Of a stretch of DNA of 10,778 nucleotides, positions 5,400 through 10,778 are shown one piece after another. Location of the stretch: the NCBI GenBank assembly GCA_030151765.1, contig JASLCW010000118.1, positions 1-10,778 on the forward strand. The letters are read 5' to 3'. The position numbers were made by a program, and so were the translations under genes. This DNA is from Marmoricola sp. Its GTDB lineage: Bacteria; Actinomycetota; Actinomycetes; Propionibacteriales; Nocardioidaceae. Numbering within the stretch: position 1 is the first letter of the stretch; every line of letters starts with the position of its first letter. The notes under the pieces are model-generated. The model saw only the letters and a list, made by a program, of their open reading frames with translations. It did no database searches and was not told where the DNA came from.

Positions 5400-6820
5400 G
5401 CCCCCATTGTCCCAAGGTCATCCAGCACCTTCGCGACCGCCCTGTCCGCGGAGGCGATGCAGGCCGGAATCCCCAGCCCGTCGTAGGCCGCACCACACAG
5501 CGCGAGGCCGGCGACGCGGTCGATCTCGGAGCGCACCCGGGCCACCCTGGCGACGTGCCCGACGGCGTACTGCGGCAGGGCGCCGCCCCATCGCTGCACG
5601 TGCGTGTCGAGCGGCGCCGCGCGCACACCCGTGGCCGCGGCGAGGTCCGCGAGCGCGATCCGGACGAGCTCCGCGTCGTCGGCCTGCAGGCTCGCCTCCT
5701 CACGGTGGCGGCCGATCGAGCAACGCAACACCTTGACCGGCTCGTCGGCGGCGGCACCGGCATCGGTGACCCAGCCCCACTTGGCGAACGAGTAGGTCGC
5801 CGCCTTGATCTGGTGACCGTCGACCGGCGGGACCAGGAAGCCCGAGCCCACGACCTCGGGGAAGTCCGCGGCACGGAAGGCGAGCGTGACGATCGCCATC
5901 GAGGCATAGTCGATCCGCGCGAGCTCCAGCGCCGCCGTCGGCGCCACATCGCTGAGCAGCCGCGCAGTCGGCCGCGCCGGCGCCGCCAGGATGACGGCGT
6001 CCGCCTCCTCCAACCGCGGATCGCGGGCATCGCCGACGACGAGCCGCCAGCCACCGTCGGGCCGGCGGGCCAGATCGCGCACGGTGGCGCCGTACCGAAG
6101 TGCATCGCCGAGACTCGCCGCCGCCGTCTCCGCGAGCCGCCCGACACCTCCGCGGATGCCGGCGAAGACCGGCGCCGCCGGCACGTCCGGTGTCGCGGGC
6201 CCGAGAGCCTGCGCTGCGGCATGGGTGAGCGAACGGTCGCGGGCGAGCATCGCCACCACCTGCGGTACCGCGGCTCGTGCGGAGATCTCCCTTGCGTGGC
6301 CGGCATAGACACCGCCGAGCAGAGGCTCGACCAGCCGGTCGACGACCTCCCGGCCGAAGCGTTCCTCCACCAGATTGCCGATGCTGACGTCCGCGTCACC
6401 GAGCTCGGTCGCCGGCAACCGCGGCTCGATGGCGGCTCGCAACTGACCGCCACGGGACAGCACCTCGCGGAGCGCGGTCACGTCGCCGGGCACTCCCATC
6501 ATCGTGCGCGGCAAGGGCACCAGGCGGTTGCGATTCCACAGCTGCGCACTGGTGGTCGCCGGATGCACCAGGCGGTCCTCGAGACCCAGCGAGCGGGCGA
6601 AGTCGGTGGCCTCGGGACGACGATTGAGCATCGCCTCGGCACCCACGTCCACGCGTATGCCGGCGATCTCCGCCGTACGGAGCTTGCCGCCGGCCACCTC
6701 GCCACCTTCGAGTACGACGACCTCGTCGCCGGGACTCGACTCGCTGAGCTTGTGCGCGGCGGCGAGTCCGGCGATGCCGCCGCCGACGATCACGATGCGA
6801 CAGTTGCGCGGGCCGGCCAT
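5396..6820 (-). CDS. cgoX: Coproporphyrinogen III oxidase CgoX (HemY type; formerly protoporphyrinogen oxidase)
   Basis: A 474-residue FAD-dependent oxidase of the HemG/HemY type. In organisms with ChdC it oxidises coproporphyrinogen III to coproporphyrin III. The N-terminus carries the dinucleotide-binding motif VGGGIAGLAAA (12-22), an acidic residue E38 after the second strand (VVVLEGG), and GGKLRT (44-49). The C-terminus closes the FAD site with CGAAYDGLGIPACI (about 442-455). There is no signal or membrane segment. The ATG at 6820 lacks a clear Shine-Dalgarno sequence but has GATGCT 6 nt upstream, suggesting its own leaderless promoter. That would make sense because the plus-strand DUF4349 gene cuts it off from hemE. 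It overlaps chdC by ATGA. Confidence 0.94.
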   Translation of the reverse strand: MAGPRNCRIVIVGGGIAGLAAAHKLSESSPGDEVVVLEGGEVAGGKLRTAEIAGIRVDVGAEAMLNRRPEATDFARSLGLEDRLVHPATTSAQLWNRNRLVPLPRTMMGVPGDVTALREVLSRGGQLRAAIEPRLPATELGDADVSIGNLVEERFGREVVDRLVEPLLGGVYAGHAREISARAAVPQVVAMLARDRSLTHAAAQALGPATPDVPAAPVFAGIRGGVGRLAETAAASLGDALRYGATVRDLARRPDGGWRLVVGDARDPRLEEADAVILAAPARPTARLLSDVAPTAALELARIDYASMAIVTLAFRAADFPEVVGSGFLVPPVDGHQIKAATYSFAKWGWVTDAGAAADEPVKVLRCSIGRHREEASLQADDAELVRIALADLAAATGVRAAPLDTHVQRWGGALPQYAVGHVARVARVRSEIDRVAGLALCGAAYDGLGIPACIASADRAVAKVLDDLGTMGA

Positions 6821-6826
6821 GACCCA

Positions 6827-6832
6827 AGCATC
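6827..6832 (-). promoter_or_regulatory. Possible -10 element for a leaderless cgoX transcript
   Basis: GATGCT on the minus strand ends 6 nt before the cgoX ATG and keeps the two most conserved -10 positions (A at 2, T at 6). No ribosome binding site precedes this ATG. It is weaker than the matching elements before msrB and the DUF3000 gene. Confidence 0.3.
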
Positions 6833-6864
6833 TCAGGTCCGCCGGCACGGCCCGGAGGGAACCT

Positions 6865-7767
6865 GTGGTCACGGTCGCGCGTCCCAGCCACATGATGAAG
6901 CCAGGGATCCTCGCCATTGCCGCTGCCGGAATCATCGTCCTCGGCGGCTGTTCCTCGAAGGCCACGAACATGTCGGCATCGAGCGACTCGGCCGCGGACA
7001 TGGCGGGCGGCGTGGCGACGGGGTCGGCCCTGAACACGCTGAGGGCTCCGATGTCGATGGCCGATGCGGCCAAGGCTCCGGCGAATCCCGCGGTCCTCGG
7101 CCGCAAGGTGATCTCCAAGGGCTCCATCCACCTGGAGACGAAGGACGTCTCCACCACCCGGAAGCGCGTGCTGGACCTCGTCGCGGGCTGGCAGGGTAGC
7201 GTCAGCAACGAGCAGACGGACAGCACCCGGACCGGCACGATGGAGAGCACGCATCTGGTCCTGCGCGTCCCGAGCGCGACCTTCGACAAGGCGATGGCCG
7301 ACCTCGCCGCGACCGCGCATGCGATCTCGCAGCAGCGCACCGCCGAGGACGTCACCACCAAGGTGATCGACACGAATGCCCGGGTGCAGGCGAAGCGTCG
7401 TGCCGTGCAGCAACTCCAGCGACTGCTCGACCGGGCCACCACGCTTGGCCAGGTGATCCGCCTGGAGGGCGACATCTCGGACCGCCAGGCCGAGCTGGAA
7501 TCCCTGCGCCAGCAGCAGACCTGGCTCAACGACCAGACCTCGATGTCGACGATCACGGTCGACATCGACCGCACCGCGACCACGCATCACAAGAAGACGC
7601 AGGAGTCCGGCCTCTTCGCCGGCCTCGAGGGAGGCTGGCACGCTCTGGGCGCGGTCGTCACCGGTGTCCTCACCGCCGTCGGCGCGGTCCTCCCCTTCGC
7701 CGTCGTCCTGGCGATTGTCGGGCTGCCGGTCTGGCTGGTCCGGCGCCGGCGTACCCGGGCCGCGTGA
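6865..7767 (+). CDS. DUF4349 domain lipoprotein with C-terminal membrane segment
   Basis: A 300-residue surface lipoprotein of the DUF4349 family; its function is unknown. After a basic N-terminus (R6, K12), the hydrophobic stretch PGILAIAAAGIIVLGG leads to a lipobox with C29 as lipidation site. Residues 30-75 are a low-complexity Ser/Ala/Met linker. The domain begins at KVISKGSIHLETKDVSTTRK (81-100), continues through LVLRVPSATFDKAMADL, and includes a long charged helix, probably coiled coil, at about 170-222. A hydrophobic segment at about 262-292 followed by RRRRTRAA fits a membrane helix with cytoplasmic tail. The GTG start is set by GGAGGGA (6854-6860); the ATG pair at 6892/6895 has no such signal. 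It lies between hemE and cgoX on the opposite strand and ends 3 bp from the hemE stop. Confidence 0.88.
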   Translation: MVTVARPSHMMKPGILAIAAAGIIVLGGCSSKATNMSASSDSAADMAGGVATGSALNTLRAPMSMADAAKAPANPAVLGRKVISKGSIHLETKDVSTTRKRVLDLVAGWQGSVSNEQTDSTRTGTMESTHLVLRVPSATFDKAMADLAATAHAISQQRTAEDVTTKVIDTNARVQAKRRAVQQLQRLLDRATTLGQVIRLEGDISDRQAELESLRQQQTWLNDQTSMSTITVDIDRTATTHHKKTQESGLFAGLEGGWHALGAVVTGVLTAVGAVLPFAVVLAIVGLPVWLVRRRRTRAA

Positions 7768-7770
7768 GGC

Positions 7771-8805
7771 TCAGGTGCCGTGGACGTGCTCGACCAGCCG
7801 CTTGAGCTGGTCGGGGTCGGTGCTGGGCAGGACGCCGTGACCGAGGTTGAAGATGTGGCCCGGCGCGGTGCGGCCCGCGGCGATGATCTCGTCCGCGCGC
7901 GCCAGCATCACCTCGGTGGGGGCGAAGACCAGCGTCGGGTCGAGATTGCCCTGAACCGCACGCGCACGACCGTCACCGGCGGCCCGCTTCACACCCTCGG
8001 CCAGCGGCACCCGCCAGTCGACACCGACCACGTCGGCACCCGCCTGCCCCATCAGGTCGAGGAACTCGCCGGTACCGACACCGAAGTGGATCCGCGGTAC
8101 GCCGAGCGCACCCGCCCGCTCCAGCACGGCCCGTGAATGCGGCATCACGAAGCGCTCGTAGTCCGGCCGGCTCAGCGCACCCGCCCACGAGTCGAAGAGC
8201 TGCACCGCGCTGGCGCCGGCGCCGACCTGAACCTCGAGATAGGCCGCCGCGATTCCGGCGATCTTGGTGAGCAGCGCCTCCCACACCTCCGGGGCGCCGA
8301 ACATCATCGCCTTGGTCTTGGCGTGATCCTTCGAGGGCCCGCCTTCGACGAGATACGAGGCCACGGTGAACGGCGCACCGGCGAAGCCGATCAGCGGAGT
8401 GCCGCCCAGCTCGGCGGTGAGCAGCTTCACCGACTCGGTGATGAAGGGGACGTGCTCGGGCGTCAGGTCGGGGATCGCCGCGACATCGGCGAGCGTCCGC
8501 ACCGGCTCCGCGACGACCGGGCCGACACCGGCCACGATGTCGAGGTCGACGCCGACCGCCTTGAGCGGGAGCACGATGTCGGAGAAGAAGATCGCCGCGT
8601 CGACGCCGTACCGGCGGACCGGCTGGAGGGTGATCTCGGTGACCAGGTCGGGACGCATGCAGGACTCGAGCATGCCGACGCCCTCACGCACCTTGCGGTA
8701 CTCGGGCAGCGAGCGGCCCGCCTGGCGCATGAACCAGACCGGGACGTGCGGGGTGCTCTCGCCGCGGGCGGCGCGCAGGAGGGGGGCATCGTGGAGCTCA
8801 GTCAC
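7771..8805 (-). CDS. hemE: Uroporphyrinogen decarboxylase HemE
   Basis: A 344-residue cytoplasmic enzyme that removes four carboxyl groups from uroporphyrinogen III to give coproporphyrinogen III, the substrate of CgoX. All signature blocks are present: PVWFMRQAGRSLPEYR (22-37, with substrate-binding R27 and R31), FFSDIVLPL with the catalytic aspartate D76, GFAGAPFTVASYLVEG, VQLFDSWAG, HFGVGTG, GVDWRVPL, QGNLDP and FNLGHGVLP near the C-terminus. Length is normal. The frame is open for another 189 codons upstream, but this part is antisense to the DUF3000 gene. GTG 8805 is chosen because the conserved protein starts there and AAGGA lies 8 nt upstream. It is divergent from the DUF3000 gene (69 bp apart) and meets the DUF4349 gene tail to tail. 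Confidence 0.97.
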   Translation of the reverse strand: MTELHDAPLLRAARGESTPHVPVWFMRQAGRSLPEYRKVREGVGMLESCMRPDLVTEITLQPVRRYGVDAAIFFSDIVLPLKAVGVDLDIVAGVGPVVAEPVRTLADVAAIPDLTPEHVPFITESVKLLTAELGGTPLIGFAGAPFTVASYLVEGGPSKDHAKTKAMMFGAPEVWEALLTKIAGIAAAYLEVQVGAGASAVQLFDSWAGALSRPDYERFVMPHSRAVLERAGALGVPRIHFGVGTGEFLDLMGQAGADVVGVDWRVPLAEGVKRAAGDGRARAVQGNLDPTLVFAPTEVMLARADEIIAAGRTAPGHIFNLGHGVLPSTDPDQLKRLVEHVHGT

Positions 8806-8862
8806 GGGATGATCCTTGCAGGTCAGGCGGCGAGTCGAGACACGGGCAGCCCGGCCTCGGCT

Positions 8863-8868
8863 TAACCT
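8863..8868 (+). promoter_or_regulatory. -10 element for a probable leaderless DUF3000-rnd transcript
   Basis: TAACCT fits TANNNT and ends exactly 6 nt before the ATG at 8875, the same geometry as before msrB. The GAGGG just before the ATG is too close (1 nt) to act as a normal Shine-Dalgarno sequence. The promoter would serve both the DUF3000 gene and the overlapping ribonuclease D gene. Confidence 0.5.
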
Positions 8869-8874
8869 GAGGGC

Positions 8875-9477
8875 ATGTCCGCGCCCAACGAACGTATGCC
8901 ACCGCATGTGCTCAGCGAGCCCGCGGCGTTCACCCGCGCGGTCAGCGAGCTCCGAGCGGCGCGACTGCGGCCCGAGATCTACGTCGAGGAGATGCCCGCG
9001 CCCCAGCGGATCGCTCCCTTCGCCGCCGCCCTCTCCGCCGATGTCACCATCGACGGCGACGAGATCGGTACCGGACGCCTGGTGCTGCTGCACGACCCCG
9101 CCGGCAACGACGCCTGGGAAGGTACCTTCCGCTGCGTCAGCTATGTCCGCGCCGAACTCGACCCGGAGCAGGTCACCGATCCGCTGCTGCGCGAGGTCGG
9201 CTGGTCCTGGCTGACCGATGCGCTCGAGGCACACGGGGCGGAGTACGGCGCCACGGCCGGCACGGTCACCATCGTCTCCTCGGAGAGCTTCGGCGGGATG
9301 AGCGCCGAACCGGCCACCGCGCAGATCGAGATCCGCGCCTCCTGGACTCCCGCCGAGAACATCGCCGCCCACGTCGAGGCGTGGGGCGAACTGCTGTGCA
9401 CCGCCGCCGGCCTGCCCCCGGTGCCCGAAGGTGTCGCCACCATGCCCAGTCGCCGCGGTCAGCGCGGTCCGGCGTGA
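8875..9477 (+). CDS. DUF3000 family protein
   Basis: A 200-residue actinobacterial protein of unknown function, recognised from EPAAFTRAVSELRAARLRPE (15-34), EEMPAPQRIAPFAAALSADV (38-57) and WEGTFRCVSYVRAELDPEQV (81-100). The family is commonly found beside a ribonuclease D gene and heme genes in this lineage. No signal or membrane segment; the N-terminal half is acidic and the last ten residues are basic. Its stop overlaps the GTG of the next gene (GTGA), so the two are coupled. Translation is probably leaderless from ATG 8875. Context may suggest an RNA-related role, but nothing in the sequence shows a catalytic site. Confidence 0.9.
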   Translation: MSAPNERMPPHVLSEPAAFTRAVSELRAARLRPEIYVEEMPAPQRIAPFAAALSADVTIDGDEIGTGRLVLLHDPAGNDAWEGTFRCVSYVRAELDPEQVTDPLLREVGWSWLTDALEAHGAEYGATAGTVTIVSSESFGGMSAEPATAQIEIRASWTPAENIAAHVEAWGELLCTAAGLPPVPEGVATMPSRRGQRGPA

Positions 9478-10778
9478 CCGAACCGGAATCGACCACCTCC
9501 CGCCCCCGCCGACGGGTGCGACCCCGCCGCGAACGACCGGCCGTCGATCCGGAGGCCACCGAGACCGACGAGCCGGCCGAGCCCGCCGTACCCCTCCTGC
9601 AACTGCGCGAGGGGCTCCCTGAGGTAATCGACACCCCCGAGGCGCTGGCCGCTGCCGTCGCCCTGGTGGCCGCCGGCACCGGACCGGTCGCCCTCGACGC
9701 CGAGCGGGCCTCGGGCTATCGCTATTCGGCTCGCGCCTATCTGATCCAGCTGCGCCGCGAGGGCGCCGGCAGCATGCTGATCGATCCGATCCCCTTCGGC
9801 GATCTCAGCGCGCTCGACGACGCGATCGGCGACGCCGAATGGATCCTGCACGCGGCCACCCAGGACCTGGCCTGCCTGCGCGAGGTCGGCCTGCGACCCC
9901 GCCGGCTCTTCGACACCGAACTCGCCGCCCGCCTCCTCGGCCACCCGAGGGTCGGCCTGGCCACGCTCACCGAGACCATCATCGGCAAGGCGATGCGCAA
10001 GGAGCATTCCGCCGTCGACTGGTCCAAGCGCCCGCTGCCGCGGCCCTGGCTCGAGTACGCCGCCCTCGACGTCGAGGTGCTGATCGAGTTGCGTGATCAC
10101 CTGGCTGCCGAGCTGGAGGAGTCCGGCAAGACCCAGTGGGCCGAGGAGGAGTTCACCTGGCTCCTGGACTTCGCCCCCGCGGTGCGGCAGGACCCGTGGC
10201 GGCGTACCTCGGGCATCCACCGGCTGCGCAACCGGCGCGCCATCGCCGCCGTTCGCGAGCTCTGGCAGGCCCGCGACGAGCTCGCCACCGAGCGCGATGT
10301 CACGCCCGGCCGGCTGCTCCCCGACGCCTCGATCATCGCCGCTGCCCGCAAGCTGCCGGCCGGCAAGGCCGCGCTGCTGGCCACCGAGGGCTTCCACGGC
10401 CGCGCCGCCCGGGGCGAGGCGGACCGCTGGCTGGCCGCCCTCGACCGTGCCCGGGCCCTGCCCGAGGACGAGCTTCCCGCCCACGCCGCCCGTGGCGACG
10501 GCCCGCCGCAGGTGCGCGCCTGGGCGGACCGCGATCCGCTCGCCGCCGCCCGGCTGACGATGGCCCGGGCCAGCATCGGCACCCGCTCCGAGGAACTGTC
10601 GGTCCCGGTCGAGAACATGCTCACCCCGGACTCGCTCCGCCGGGTGCTCTGGACTCCCCCGGCGGCCGCCGACGAGGAGATGGAGGCCGCGGTCGGGCAG
10701 CAGCTGTCCGCCCTGGGCGCACGCCCCTGGCAGATCGGCCTCACCGCACCGCTGATCGCCGAGGCGATCCTCACCGCC
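9474..10778 (+). CDS. rnd: Ribonuclease D-like 3'-5' exonuclease with HRDC domain (3' end cut by window edge)
   Basis: The GTG at 9474 opens a frame of 435 codons with no stop before the window ends; the family is usually about this long, so only a short tail should be missing. It is a DEDDy 3'-5' exonuclease: ExoI VALDAERASG (D75, E77), ExoII in HAATQDLACLREVG (D131), ExoIII YAALD (Y195, D199). An HRDC nucleic-acid-binding domain follows from about 243 (RRTSGIHRLRNRRAIAAV). Residues 1-40 are a basic then acidic, proline-rich extension that is probably disordered. The usual role is trimming 3' ends of stable RNA such as tRNA precursors. The start overlaps the DUF3000 stop as GTGA; an in-frame GTG at 9516 is a less likely alternative. 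Confidence 0.93.
   Translation, partial: MTEPESTTSRPRRRVRPRRERPAVDPEATETDEPAEPAVPLLQLREGLPEVIDTPEALAAAVALVAAGTGPVALDAERASGYRYSARAYLIQLRREGAGSMLIDPIPFGDLSALDDAIGDAEWILHAATQDLACLREVGLRPRRLFDTELAARLLGHPRVGLATLTETIIGKAMRKEHSAVDWSKRPLPRPWLEYAALDVEVLIELRDHLAAELEESGKTQWAEEEFTWLLDFAPAVRQDPWRRTSGIHRLRNRRAIAAVRELWQARDELATERDVTPGRLLPDASIIAAARKLPAGKAALLATEGFHGRAARGEADRWLAALDRARALPEDELPAHAARGDGPPQVRAWADRDPLAAARLTMARASIGTRSEELSVPVENMLTPDSLRRVLWTPPAAADEEMEAAVGQQLSALGARPWQIGLTAPLIAEAILTA

Noticed and set aside
5375..6895. A 506-codon plus-strand open frame opposite cgoX.
   Set aside because: cgoX shows full FAD-binding motifs on the other strand; the long frame is a codon-bias artefact.
7765..7773. TGAGGCTCA symmetry at the hemE/DUF4349 convergence as a terminator.
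   Set aside because: The arms are only 4 bp with a 1-nt centre, too small to form a terminator hairpin, and no T-run follows.
8806..9372. A 189-codon upstream extension of the hemE frame.
   Set aside because: It is antisense to the DUF3000 gene, the added residues resemble no HemE N-terminus, and GTG 8805 has a ribosome binding site.

Overview
The window comes from a high-GC actinobacterium. The best guess is a Nocardioides-like member of the Propionibacteriales, inferred from gene content rather than from any marker gene. The evidence is the coproporphyrin-dependent heme genes (hemE, cgoX/hemY, chdC/hemQ), the DUF3000 gene followed by an HRDC-type ribonuclease D, a twin-arginine-exported esterase, a DUF4349 lipoprotein, many GTG starts and GTGA/ATGA overlaps, and GC of about 70% in most genes.

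Left region, 1 to about 2470: DNA that looks acquired. Hand counts give 36/60 GC at 61-120 and 37/60 at 2041-2100, against 42/60 at 2581-2640 in the neighbouring resident gene. It holds three genes on the minus strand, in transcription order: a conserved protein of unknown function (possibly YxiG-like), a DUF4304 protein, and a complete LigD-type primase/polymerase (PolDom). They are joined by a GTGA overlap and then a TGATG overlap, each with a Shine-Dalgarno sequence. A 17-codon plus-strand gene end may lie at the left edge.

Junction, about 2470: the acquired DNA sits inside a second, high-GC PolDom gene (start at 3206). That gene matches the first copy up to residue 246, just after the third catalytic aspartate, and then runs into foreign sequence. 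Its chimeric frame ends in a TGA that overlaps the GTG start of the first gene of the acquired segment. The resident NHEJ-type polymerase has therefore lost its 3' end, and the segment that broke it carries an intact replacement. This is the most unusual part of the window.

Middle region, 3234-4690: a Tat-exported alpha/beta-hydrolase esterase (minus) is divergent from msrB (plus). The esterase promoter (TTGACA, 18 bp, GATACT) is overlapped at its -10 by a perfect 19-bp palindrome, TCGATACCGGCAGTATCGA, which looks like a TetR-type operator. The esterase, the broken PolDom gene and the three acquired genes all face the same way, with no obvious internal promoter, so this regulated promoter may drive them all.

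Right region, 4701-8805: the late heme pathway on the minus strand. hemE makes coproporphyrinogen III, cgoX oxidises it to coproporphyrin III, and chdC decarboxylates iron-coproporphyrin to heme b. cgoX and chdC overlap by ATGA. A DUF4349 lipoprotein gene on the plus strand separates hemE from cgoX. Ferrochelatase (cpfC) is not in the window.

Far right, 8875-10778: the DUF3000 gene and a ribonuclease D gene (GTGA overlap), divergent from hemE; the ribonuclease D gene runs off the edge. Several genes (msrB, DUF3000 and perhaps cgoX) have a -10-like hexamer exactly 6 nt before the ATG and little or no Shine-Dalgarno sequence, the pattern of leaderless actinobacterial transcripts. No tRNA, rRNA, CRISPR array, transposase or integrase was seen.
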